A DNA stretch of 64,000 nucleotides from Morinoia aosen (taxonomy: Eukaryota > Arthropoda > Malacostraca > Amphipoda > Talitridae): positions 89,470,253 through 89,534,252 of the forward strand of contig CM059579.1 of NCBI GenBank assembly GCA_030386875.1. The letters are read 5' to 3'. The notes under the pieces are model-generated. The model did no database searches. It was not told the DNA's origin and saw only the letters and a program-made list of their open reading frames with translations. A program made the position numbers and the translations under genes. This document shows positions 43,686 to 54,295 of the stretch, one piece after another. Within the stretch, counting starts at the first letter, position 1. Each line of letters begins with the position of its first letter.

Positions 43686-46106
43686 GGGTGGAGTCGGGAG
43701 TCGCCAGAGTCGCACGATGTAGGGAGGAGTCGGGAGTCACCAGAGTCGCACGATGTAGGGTGGAGTCGGGAGATGCCAGAGTCGCACGATGTAGGGTGGA
43801 GTCGGGAGACGCCAGAGTCGCACGATGTAGGGTGGAGTCGGGAGACGCCAGAGTCGCACGATGTAGGGTGGAGTCGGGAGACGCCAGAGTCGCACGATGT
43901 AGGGTGGAGTCGGGAGTCGCCAGAGTCGCACGATGTAGGGTGGAGTCGGGAGTCGCCAGAGTCGCACGATGTAGGGTGGAGTCGGGAGTCGCCAGAGTCG
44001 CACGATGTAGGGTGGAGTCGGGAGACGCCAGAGTCGCACGATGTAGGGTGGAGTCGGGAGACGCCAGAGTCGCACGATGTAGGGTGGAGTCGGGAGACGC
44101 CAGAGTCGCACGATGTAGGGTGGAGTCGGGAGATGCCAGAGTCGCACGATGTAGGGTGGAGTCGGGAGTCGCCAGAGTCGCACGATGTAGGGTGGAGTCG
44201 GGAGTCGCCAGAGTCGCACGATGTAGGGTGGAGTCGGGAGTCGCAGAGTCGCACGATGTAGGGTGGAGTCGGGAGTCACCAGAGTCACACGATGTAGAGT
44301 GGAGTCGGGAGTCGCCAGAGTCGCACGATGTAGGGTGGAGTCGGGAGTCGCCAGAGTCGCACAATGTAGGGTGGAGTCGGGAGTCGCCAGAGTCGCACGA
44401 TGTAGGGTGGAGTCGGGAGTCGCCAGAGTCGCACGATGTAGGGTGGAGTCGGGAGTCGCCAGAGTCGCACGATGTAGGGTGGAGTCGGGAGTCGCCAGAG
44501 TCGCACGATGTAGGGTGGAGTCGGGAGTCGCCAGAGTCGCACGATGTAGGGTGGAGTCGGGAGTCGCTAGAGTCGCACGATGTAGGGTGGAGTCGGGAGA
44601 CGCCAGAGTCGCACGATGTAGGGTGGAGTCGGGAGATGCCAGAGTCGCACAATGTAGGGTGGAGTCGGGAGATGCCAGAGTCGCACGATGTTGGGTGGAG
44701 TCGGGAGACGCCAGAGTCGCACGATGTAGGGTGGAGTCGGGAGACGCCAGAGTCGCACGATGTAGGGTGGAGTCGGGAGTCGCCAGAGTCGCACGATGTA
44801 GGGTGGAGTCGGGAGTCGCCAGAGTCGCACGATGTAGGGTGGAGTCGGGAGTCGCCAGAGTCGCACGATGTAGGGTGGAGTCGGGAGTCGCACGATGTAG
44901 GGTGGAGTCGGAAGTCGCACGATGTAGGGTGGAGTCGGGAGTCGCCAGAGTCGTACGATGTAGGGTGGAGTCGGGAGTCGCCACAGTCGCACGATGTAGG
45001 GTGGAGTCGGGAGTCGCCACAGTCGCACGATGTAGGGTGGAGTCGGGAGATGCCAGAGTCGCACAATGTAGGGTGGAGTCGGGAGATGCCAGAGTCGCAC
45101 GATGTAGGGTGGAGTCGGGAGACGCCAGAGTCGCACGATGTAGGGTGGAGTCGGGAGTCGCCAGAGTCGCACGATGTAGGGTGGAGTCGGGAGTCGCCAG
45201 AGTCGCACGATGTAGGGTGGAGTCGGGAGTCGCACGATGTAGGGTGGAGTCGGAAGTCGCACGATGTAGGGTGGAGTCGGGAGTCGCCAGAGTCGCACGA
45301 TGTAGGGTGGAGCCGGGAGTCGCCAGAGTCGCACGATGTAGGGTGGAGTTGGGAGTCGCCACAGTCGCACGATGTAGGGTGGAGTCGGGAGTCGCCACAG
45401 TCGCCCGATGTAGGGTGGAGTCAGGAGTCGCCACAGTCGCACGATGTAGGGTGGAGTCGGGAGTCGCCACAGTCGCACGATGTAGGGTGGAGTCGGGAGT
45501 CGCCACAGTCGCACGATGTAGGGTGGAGTCGGGAGTCGCCACAGTCGCACGATGTAGGGTGGAGTCAGGAGTCGCCAGAGTCGCACGATGTAGGGTGGAG
45601 TCGGGAGTCGCCACAGTCGCACGATGTAGGGTGGAGTCGGGAGTCGCCACAGTCGCACGATGTAGGGTGGAGTCGGGAGTCGCCACAGTCGCACGATGTA
45701 GGGTGGAGTCGGGAGTCGCCACAGTCGCACGATGTAGGGTGGAGTCGGGAGTCGCCACAGTCGCACGATGTAGGGTGGAGTCAGGAGTCGCCAGAGTCGC
45801 ACGATGTAGGGTGGAGTCGGGAGTCGCCACAGTCGCACGATGTAGGGTGGAGTCGGGAGTCGCCACAGTCGCACGATGTAGGGTGGAGTCAGGAGTCGCC
45901 ACAGTCGCACGATGTAGGGTGGAGTCGGGAGTCGCCACAGTCGCACGATGTAGGGTGGAGTCAGGAGTCGCCACAGTCGCACGATGTAGGGTGGAGTCGG
46001 GAGTCGCCACAGTCGCACGATGTAGGGTGGAGTCGGGAGTCGCCACAGTCGCACGATGTAGGGTGGAGTCGGGAGTCGCCAGAGTCGCACGATGTAGGGT
46101 CGAGTT
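43686..46106. repeat. 2.4-kb minisatellite of about 67 units of 36 bp
   Basis: The consensus unit is gtagggtggagtcgggagtc followed by gccagagtcgcacgat. Variants change gtcgcc to acgcc or atgcc and agag to acag. A few units are 27 bp, missing 9 bp (at about 44880-44935 and 45220-45265). Because 36 is divisible by 3 and the unit lacks stops, long open frames of 12-residue repeats exist on both strands; none has a convincing start, splice site or known domain, so I treat them as non-coding. Two blocks about 342-414 bp apart share the same order of variant units, which shows a higher-order duplication. The plus strand is G-rich with repeated GGG/GG runs. Confidence 0.95.
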
Positions 46107-46925
46107 GGGAGATTGGATGGGATCTACTCTTATTCGTACAGGTGGTGCTTATATTATTGACGAACGAATTTTTAGAAGTAAGAGTTAAATATTTTGCTTG
46201 AACATATAGATCCTAGAACTGCTATTAATGTATGTGTACATTACAAAAACCGTAAAATTAGTGTTCTCTTGGTAAAGAATAATATTTCCAGATCCGGGGT
46301 CTGTGACCTAGAGAAAGCCAATGTGATTAATCAGTTCATATGCGACAGAGGAGAATCTTAGGCTCTTAAATTAATAAAAGTTACATAGGCATGAATAGGA
46401 AGGTGTTGGAACAAGTTGAGAAAGACTCGCATAGATTCATAAATCGGTTTATTAGCAAGTATTCTTCGGCTATACGGCGAGTTGCAGTTCTCGAAGTGAA
46501 CGGGAACGAGAAACGAGAACAAACAACTTGCGAGCGCATACTCACCAACACAACTGTAAGAGATAATTATCACAAGATTGCAAATCTTATAAAGAACTAG
46601 GGTTAGTTGACACTGACAGTATGACAACACGACATTCGGGACCGTCAACATGATTGTTGCATTCATCACACAAGAAGAATTAATAAGTCACATTGCGACA
46701 TGGGGAAATAATCAATTGTGTCAGCTACGGGCTCAATGAAAAGCGCCAATCTGCTTAAATTTTTGTAGAAGCTCAATCCACCACGAAATTGAGAACTAAG
46801 CAAATAAGAAAGGATTCGCTTTAAAAGGTATCAAAATAAATATCAGATAATCAATGCTATAATATTTGGAAGCGAAAGGAAGTACATTAAAGTATCTAAC
46901 CTTGTGAACACAGGATTAAACTTTG
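46107..46925. other. Unassigned sequence
   Basis: A short frame at 46391-46600 has no recognisable domain. I see no supported gene, RNA or repeat. Confidence 0.4.
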
Positions 46926-47403
46926 ACTAGGGGCCGGAAGTGTATTCACTTTGGTTGTTTTCAGACCACTTACGATCAGGATCTGGAAGATCTGTGAAGT
47001 TAAGGAGTGGAGGGTTCGTATTAAACCGTTGGTATGCTAGTGGTCCACTGTCCTCGGGATGACGCCTGCGTCTGGACCTTCCCCACCCTCCATGGTGTAA
47101 GTCTTGCTTGAGCCCGTCTGCTCGTAGGCAAACACGCACACATTGTACCCGTCCAGCGCAGACTGTACCAGCTGAGACACCTCAAAAACCTGCACCAGAT
47201 TACATTCGATGTTAGTTTAAGGGAACCGTCTAGTCAGAATCAAGAAAATGGCCGTCCCATTTTTTGTATGGTATCTAGATCTATGAAATTTTGCATACGT
47301 ATGTATTTTAGAAAATGAATAAGGGTTATATTGGGCACTTTTTCCGTTTTTGCCATAATTACGGAGATAACGAAAAATATGGAATGAAAAAATGGGGTAT
47401 ATT

Positions 47404-47711
47404 CAAGCCACTTCTTCTCAAAAAGTAGTCATCGTAGAGAAATGATTTAGGTATCATTGAATGCAGAAAGAGCTGCTGTATAAAGAGTCAGAGGATTATA
47501 TTGAAACTCCCAATAATTTATTTGTTATGGAATTTAAAAAAAAAAATTTCAAGTGTCATTCATTTTTCCGTAGATTTTTTAATGTAACTGAAAATCTTCT
47601 GTGAATTTCAATATAATCCTCTGACTCTTTATGCAGCAACTCTTTGCGCATCTAATGATACCAAAATCATTGCTCTACGATAACAACTTTTTGAGAAGAA
47701 GAAGCTTGAAT
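47404..47711. repeat. Long imperfect inverted repeat (hairpin)
   Basis: Arms of about 105 bp (47404-47509 and 47608-47711) are complementary with roughly 85-90 percent match, around a spacer of about 95 bp. The inner edges gattatattgaaa and tttcaatataatc pair perfectly. Confidence 0.85.
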
Positions 47712-47999
47712 GATGACATTTGTATTGCTCAGAAAACGCGTTTTAGTGCCGAGACAGGTTTCTTTTGTTTGCAAGCTACATTTCTTGGAGAAATTGGTAG
47801 TGTTGACGTTTTGAATATCATTTTGGGAAGTTATTGTGGTTCCTTGAAGGAACCAGTACCACAAGTGGTACCAAAAATGTCTAAAACGCACCAGGAGCAT
47901 AAGCTGGGGCGTCCTTGGCATCCTCGTAGGCTCCTCTTACAGGATATGGAAGCGCCACGCAGAGCCAAACGCTTGTATCACTACATTAGTACCGAGCAA

Positions 48000-48700
48000 T
48001 CAACGTCAAATCCAGAAAAATCTTGATCTGCTATCGATAGAAAGCCTTCTAAATCTGAATAAATCGTCGGTCTGCAACAACTAGATCAGCTAACGTGATA
48101 TATCTACGCAAGCAGATCGGGCGAGCTACCAATCACCCTCTTTCCCCCCGAGGGAGGAAGGGGTGGAGGTACCGAGAACTCAACTTGCCAAATCTAAAAA
48201 ATTTTGATCTGCTAGCAGATAAATGCATATCTAATTATGAACAAACCGTCGGTCAGCAACAACTAACTCAGCTGATTTGGCACATGTGCAGTAGCATGCT
48301 GAGCGAGCTTCCCCCACCCTCCTTCTTCCTCCTGAGGGAGGGAGGGGTGGAGGTACCGAGAATTCAACATGCCAAATCTCAAAAGTTTTGACTTGCAAGC
48401 AGATAGATGCATACCTAATTATGAACAAACCTACAGTCAGAGGCAACCGGCCAAGCTCGTGTGGCACATCTGGGCTAGCTGGCCGGGCGAGCTTCCCCCC
48501 ACCCCCTTTCTTACTCCCGAGGGAGGGAGGGGTAGAGGTACCGAGAATTCAATATGCCAAATCTCAAAAGTCTTGACTTGCAAGCAGATAGATGCATACC
48601 TAATTATGAACAAACCGACACTCGGCACCAACCAGCTGAGCTGACGTGGCATATCTGGCCGAGCGAGCTACCCTCCACCCTCCTTTCAAACCCCCATTTG
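48000..48700. repeat. Tandem array of about 180-bp units
   Basis: About four units, recognisable at 48121, 48303, 48489 and 48663 by gcgagct(t/a)cc, then a C-rich block, gagggaggaaggggtggagg, taccgaga, and ttgcaagcagatagatgcat. Each unit contains a C-rich/G-rich pair that can fold. No coding function is evident. Confidence 0.8.
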
Positions 48701-49913
48701 ACCTACTTGGGGAGACGGATCGTTCTGACGCTTTGCAGGAATGAAGTTTAGGACTTTCTCAATCAAATAGAGCAATAAAAAAATAATATGATGGATTTTG
48801 GATTTTCGACTGGTCGGTGCCCTTAAGACATGAGGGCACCATTTAGTATGGAGGTAGATAAGATGATATGGATTTAGTATGGAGGTAGGTTAGCTGAAGC
48901 CTCACTAAATGCTAGAAGAAATGCGTCCCATAGAGAGGAAGGACGAAGGCACCATTTAGTATAGAGATAAGGAAACGCAGAATCCACGCAGAAGGTTCTG
49001 TTCTGTTAACTGTTCTCCCCCAAATTGCAAACTCCTATGAATGGTGAGAAAATGTTCTCCCCCATATTGTAAACTATGAACGGTGGAAAGATGTTCTCCC
49101 CGTATTGTAAACTATGAACGGTGAAAAAATGTTCTCCCTATATTGTAAACTCCTAAGAACGCTCAGAAAATGTTTAAAAAATGGACGCTGAAAAAATGAA
49201 AGTACCCAGTGATCGGGCAGCAGCTAAGACGTTCATTGAACGCAAAGCATTCTTATTCTTGAAGCGCAATGCTTCAGAATGTAATCAAGCCGTTAAGATG
49301 GGTTTTCTAGTCTGCTTCTTCCAACCTAACCAAACGAACCGTAGCAACCAAGGAAATGTAGTGGCCCTGCTAAGTTATCAGTCTGTCCACTAAATAACTG
49401 CAAAATAATGCAAATAATTGCCTTTATCATAGAACATAAGGCAACTCACGTCCACTTGCGAGTCCTGGGACCAAAGACGCGATCGTACGAGAACTCTGTG
49501 GCACCATTGCCGCGCGTGCGTAGCCCTGACATCGAGCTGCTATCCGCACCTGCTCAAAATAATTATATAAATACATAAATCAATAAACAAATAGAGAGAT
49601 AACTAAGTAGAACTTTTGAATACTTGAAAGCAAAAACACAGATAAGTATACAAATAATTACATAAATTAGCAAATGAATAAATGAAAAATAAATAGAACA
49701 ATTGAATACTGTTTTTTACCACACGCTCTCGTAAGGGAAAGCTGAACTCCTTCAAACATCAGTGACAGAAGACCGTAATTATTGTTATGGACACAGTCAA
49801 ACAGTAGTTACCTGACTGATTTTCTACAACAGTGTACTTATGCAAAATCATATGAACAAGTTCTGTTTTTTCACACGTAAACGCAAAAATAATTGATAGC
49901 TGCAATATTCATG

Positions 49914-50572
49914 AGTGCTTGAGTCTAATGCGACGGTTACATTAGGATAGTCTGGCGCGTTACCAACGCCGCGCGACAACAGCTTCTATCCCTAAAATAT
50001 ATGTTTAGAAAATATGAACAAAGAAACAATCTCGGTCAAACAAAAGAGCCACCAACAGAAAAACCAGCCTACAAAAGAACTATTTCTTACGTGAACAAAT
50101 ATTGAAGTGAATACTGCAGAAAGATTATAAATTAGATTACAGGTTAGTTTAAGCCTCCCTAACCGCCACAAAAAAAAACTTATCAAAGAGAGGAAGGAGG
50201 AAAGCACCATTTAGTATGGTTATTAGGGAATACGGAATCTATGCAGAAGGGGCATAGAAACAGTAAGTTGGAAAAGAAGTTCATGAAACAAGATAAAAGC
50301 GGAAGGAGAAAGTACATAGTAGGTGCTGAGAAACTGGACAGCCGTAAACCAAAAATGGTGGTCCTTAACATAGCAAAAAATATTTCATTTCAACAATAAG
50401 GCTTACCTAACTCTCAGCTTGGGCCCTCACACATTTCCACCTGGGAGCGCCAATTCCCACAGATACAATAGTTGTGTCCCCCTGAGGGGAGAATACTGCA
50501 AAGCGTGAAATTAAGAACACTCTCGCTGAGGTTCAGACAAGCTTATCATTGTGATACTTTTTTATACTCCGT
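49914..50572. other. Spacer with partial copy of the arm intron motif
   Basis: A block at 50190-50250 repeats the gaggaagga, caccatttagtatgg, gcagaagg sequence of the arm 2 intron in the same orientation. No gene is supported. Confidence 0.5.
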
Positions 50573-51109
50573 CTGTCAGGCTATTGTCAAGAATGCCGAC
50601 TTGTGCCTATATAATTTAACGGGAGGAAAAATAATTCTCTCGTAAATAACTGAACTCGCGTATCACAGATACTTGCGAATCATATATCCGTCTCAGATTT
50701 CAAAATTTCAACAGTTTGAGTTTCATTTCGGCTTTTAACTTTCGAAGCCTGTCTTATCAGCGTGAAAAGCTCCTTAGCTTGATTTTGTCTCGACTCAAAT
50801 TCGAAAGCTTTAAAAACAGCTCAAATCTTCAAACCTTGTACCAGATCGGACTCGAAAAAATTACCGAATAATATTCGCAACTTGAAAACTGTGGGCGATC
50901 CCCAACTCAATAAACTTAAGTCAGCAGAACCTGAATTTTTCCTGTTTCTGAAAAATCAGGACGATTATCCGGAATAAAAGCCTCTGAAATTACGGCCCTC
51001 AGAACCCTAAAATAGGGAAAATATTAAAGGTGGCTCCTAGGAAGGACCAATCTAAATAATTCTCAGATCGGGCCGAAACAGAACTCGCCCACCTAAAAAA
51101 TCAACAACT

Positions 51110-51210
51110 TGGCGTCCAACGTGGATTCACCGCCCTAAATATCTAACTTTTGGCGGTCAAGAGGATACAGCCAAACCAAATATCTAACAAGTTGGCGCCC
51201 GAACAGGGAC
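51110..51210 (+). promoter_or_regulatory. Three tandem primer-binding-site-like motifs
   Basis: Motif 1 (51110) TGGCGTCCAACGTGGATT resembles the tRNA-Lys1,2 type site. Motif 2 (51151) TGGCGGTCAAGAGGATAC is intermediate. Motif 3 (51193) TGGCGCCCGAACAGGGAC matches the 18-base tRNA-Lys3 type site in full. Spacing is 41 and 42 bp, and motifs 2 and 3 are each preceded by tatctaac, so the array arose by tandem duplication. The same three motifs recur at 57346, 57387 and 57429. Confidence 0.7.
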
Positions 51211-51367
51211 TGCGAATACTGAAAGCTAAGAAAAACTAAATAAAACGAACAGGAGGACTTGACTCCCTGAAGCAGAAGAAAAATAAAAGGACTTTGAATC
51301 CTGATAACCAAAAAGAAATAACAAAAATAAAGCAACTTCGACTTCCTGAAGCAAAAGAAAAATCTCA

Positions 51368-53100
51368 ATGGATTGCGTCCAACGTGCCCGAGAGTACATG
51401 ACTGCCCTAGGCCTCACTCTGGAGCAGCAAGACTACCGTGAAACCTTCCTTCAAAGACTCCAAGTATTAGAAGAAGAACGAGAACGAGCTTTAGAAAGAG
51501 AAGAACGAGAACGAGAACGAGCACTAGAAAGAGAAGAACGAGCTCTAGAAAGAGAAGAAAGAGAACGAGAGGGAGAACGAGAACGAGAGAGAGAAGACCG
51601 GGAGAGATGAGCTCAACGAGAGCATGAAATCCAGCTCCAACAACTCAACCAACCAAGGGCACCAGGAGCCAGACGGGTCAAAATACCCGATATCGCTGCT
51701 ATTAACACTGAACAGGAATGGATCCAAGAATTTATGCAGCGTTTCGAGAGTCACAGCAACGCCCTCGAATACACGGAATTTGAGGCTGTTCTCGCACTAG
51801 AAAATCTAGTAACGGCTAAGGAAAGATGACTCATCCAGACATTGGCAGCTGTCGACCGCTACCAATTTAGGGAAATCAAAAATCTACTGCTGGAGTCCCA
51901 CAAGATAACCCCCGCTAAATTGCGCAGTAACTATTATGAACTGAAGCCTGAGGGAGGAGACAACATGAGTCGATACATTCGGAGATTGGAACAAGCGCTT
52001 AACGCATGGCTCACCGGAAGCCAAGTAGAAGAAAACTACGATCAATTGAAAAATTTCATGCTCATGGATAAGGTCTACTCCAGTCTACCGTCTTACCTTG
52101 CTACTCAACTCAAGGACAGGAGCGGTAACACCTTAGCGACTCTAGCTGAACAAGGGGACAAATTTCTACATGCCCGACCCAATACAACTCTCCAGAAACT
52201 GTGTGAGAACCGTCCGTCGAATAGCAAAAACGACGGTCAAGAATCTTCAACGGGAAAACCTTCCAGAAGTTCTCAAGCGAATCGATCTTCTTACACCACA
52301 ACCGGAAACTATCGACCTTCACCTCCTCAGTACCAAAATTTCAACTATCGACCTTCACCTCCTCAGAACCGAAATCCCCAGTATCGACCTGCACCGCCTC
52401 AGAATCAGAATTTCCAGTATAGGCCAAGGACAACTGGACCCGCTCACGTAGAAGGCAGACCCAACTACTTTAACCGTCCGCCCATCAACTGGAGAACATT
52501 CTTCTGTAATCACCATGGAGAAAATCCAACTCATTCTTGCGCGGAGTGCCAAGTACTTAACCCGCAATCTCAGCAAAATACCTCTTCCCGAAATGAAGGA
52601 GGCGTGGCACAACCTACTGCCCACATAAATTATATCGAAGAGGAGTCCCCAGGATATACCCTGCCAACCGTCGAATGCAATCATACTGCGGTAACTTCGG
52701 ATACGACCGAACTATTACTAGGACAATTGGAAAAGTGCCAAGGCAAACTTAATAACAAACCAGTAGAAATCTTGCTGGACGGAGGAGCTACAGCCGTTGT
52801 TGTAAATATAACGCTAGTGCCACAACAAAATATAACCAAAAACAAGATCACCGTCAAGTTAGCCGAGAGCCAAACTTTCGAAGCGCCATTAGCAAACGTC
52901 AAACTTGACTGCCCATACTATCGAGGTAACATCACAGTCGTAGTGATGGATAACCCTGCAACCGAAATAATCCTAGGACGTGTGCCAGGAACTACATCCT
53001 TTGAAGAAGAAAACACGCCTCCTATCATAACTAAAACCTCTCATGTCACTACAAGAGCGAGTGCAAAGAGAGATGAAATTGAAAAATCTAAAGAACCAAA
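51368..53100 (+). CDS. Gag and protease region of the gypsy element
   Basis: The N-terminus is a highly charged coiled coil of alternating Glu and Arg (residues 35-80). The middle part has capsid-like sequence (SRYIRRLEQALNAWLTGSQV, LKNFMLMDKVYSSLPSYLA), then a proline/tyrosine/asparagine-rich repeat region (NFNYRPSPPQNRNPQYRP) and a Cys/His cluster (FCNHHGENPTHSCAEC). A retropepsin-like fold follows (VEILLDGGATAVVVNITLVP to ATEIILGRVPG). The region is a fossil with about one break in the gag part. Confidence 0.7.
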
Positions 53101-53533
53101 AGAGCTGCAAATCAACAAGGAAGAGATCATTAAACTAAAGCACAACTGTGCTCTTTCAAAGCAGCTCTTCAAAAGAGCCGACAATAAAAACGGAGAAATT
53201 CAGAACAATGGCAGATCATACCAGTTTCACAAAGAAGTCCTTTATCGGAAGAACCCCCAAAATGGCCACATCAACACTTACAAGGAGTGTCCGCGGTACG
53301 GGAAGGTGCTTAAGTCAACCAAGGAAGAAATAGAGATATTAGAAAGTGAGGATCGTAATACACTGAGGTCTGGCATGCGCGATAGAGGCCTACACCTAAA
53401 CAGACCATGGTATCCATGGCCACCGGCATCTACGGTAGACCGCAGGACCCCCTGGCTTCCAAACAGCAGCTGCTGCCGGAGAAGGACGACTGCGTTCCGA
53501 GCTCGTCATCTCAAAAAGATCAACGAAGAAAAC

Positions 53534-53742
53534 TGGCAACCAGATCAGCGATCAAAATGGCGACCAGATCAGCGATCAAAATGGCGACCAGATCAGCGAT
53601 CAAAATGGCGACCAGATCAGCGATCAATCTGGCGGCCAGATCAGCGTCCGAAAATTGGCGACCAGATCCGTGTCCGAAAATTGGCGACCATATCAGCGAC
53701 CAAAATTGGCAACCAAGATCAACGATGCACAATGGCGACCAT
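53534..53742 (+). repeat. Minisatellite of 24-26-bp units
   Basis: About eight units of ggcgaccagatcagcgatca plus aaat, becoming more diverged towards the right. The array lies where gypsy pol sequence would be expected, between the protease region and the RNase H remnant. Confidence 0.85.
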
Positions 53743-54029
53743 CGACCTCTTATATACCTGCAACAAGCTGATAAACTAAACCGCCGAGGGCTTTATACTC
53801 AGCCTTTTCCAGTTTAAATCGGAACATATTCCGGGAGCGGAGAAGCATCTCGCCGACTTCTTAGCCCGTACTCCCAACCAACCAGAACTACATAGATTCA
53901 GCCTCTTCAGAAGAGAAAGGACAAAAATGTTCCTGTGCTGCAATAGAACAATTTTTTTCTAATTGTTAAGGAATAGTCTTAAGTATTCTTTATATGGTGC
54001 TCGCCATATAAAAAATAATAGTCTATGGT

Positions 54030-54295
54030 GCTCACCATAGCGCAAGTGGCTAGGGGTTCTGCCGCCGTGCGGGAGACCCGGGATCGATTCTCGGCGCTGG
54101 CGGTGGCGATTTTCTCTGTTGGGTATAGGAGAAAAATTCCAAGCACAATACCCCACTCCACCCAGGTGTCTGAAATGGGTACCGGTCTTTGACCGGGGGA
54201 AAGCGTCATGGCGTCCTGGCGTCAGTTATAAGGCATTTGAAAATCCAATTTACAAGGTGATATGTATCAGGCTTGATTGGAAATAAAGCATCCGT
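54030..54295 (+). mobile_element. tRNA-derived SINE, family 1, second copy
   Basis: It matches the SINE at 39222-39528 from the tRNA-like head (agcgcaagtggctaggggtt, B box region ggatcgattct) through gattttctctgttgggtata and ccggtctttgaccgggggaa to gaaataaagcatccgtagat. The (ATT)n tail is missing. It lies between the end of the gypsy element and the next LTR copy. Confidence 0.82.

Larger units (their letters stand above)
47221..48822 (+). mobile_element. TTAA-flanked non-autonomous element inside arm 2
   Basis: Ends are GGGAACCGTCTAGTCAG and, reversed, GGGCACCGACCAGTCGA. It is flanked by TTAA on both sides (47217-47220 and 48823-48826). The homologous position in arm 1 (34525-34528) has a single TTAA, which is the empty site. 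TTAA targets are used by piggyBac and Kolobok elements; which applies is not decidable here. Inside are a long hairpin (47404-47711), an unrecognised frame at 47631-48026 of 131 residues, and a tandem array of about 180-bp units (48000-48700). Confidence 0.8.
47041..49549 (-). pseudogene. Kinesin-14 motor fragment, inverted copy
   Basis: Exon 1 is 49549-49450 on the minus strand, with an intact-looking donor (gtggac/gtgagt). Exon 2 is 47189-47041, with an intact acceptor (ggtgcag), coding for [33 protein letters not shown] and GVIPRTVDH. The copy lacks one of the paired Glu codons after VFE, the P-loop reads EQTGSSKT, exon 1 has small deletions, and exon 2 is cut short after TVDH. It retains splice sites that arm 1 has lost, while arm 1 retains coding sequence lost here, so both decayed independently. 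Confidence 0.8.
47041..49913 (-). repeat. Arm 2 of the kinesin-bearing inverted duplication
   Basis: This is the inverted partner of 33455-34745. Homology covers 47041-47220 and 48827-49913; the difference in length is explained by the TTAA-flanked element at 47221-48822. Without it the arm is about 1.26 kb, against 1.29 kb for arm 1. A further partial copy of the intron motif caccatttagtatgg lies at 50190-50250. Confidence 0.85.
50573..53960 (+). mobile_element. Ty3/gypsy LTR retrotransposon with tRNA-Lys-type leader (deleted)
   Basis: The 5' LTR begins TGTCAGGCTATTGTCAA near 50574 and extends to about 51095, with aataaa signals at about 50910 and 50975. A leader with three primer-binding-site-like motifs follows (51110-51210), then gag and protease (51368-53100). 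Most of pol is absent; only a short block resembling the end of RNase H (EHIPGAEKHLADFLARTP, about 53822-53875) remains. The element is broken, with a large internal loss and a few other breaks. A related LTR and leader lie at 54398-57455. Confidence 0.75.

Noticed and set aside
43688-46201. Very long open frames (up to 837 codons) with 12-residue repeats on both strands
   Set aside because: They follow from a stop-free 36-bp unit; several frames on both strands are equally long, and there is no start context, splice site or domain.
46391-46600. Short 69-codon frame
   Set aside because: No domain, no homologous copy in the window and no supporting signals.
47631-48026. 131-codon frame inside the TTAA element as a transposase
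   Set aside because: No DDD/DDE motif or known domain; it overlaps the hairpin and the start of the tandem array.
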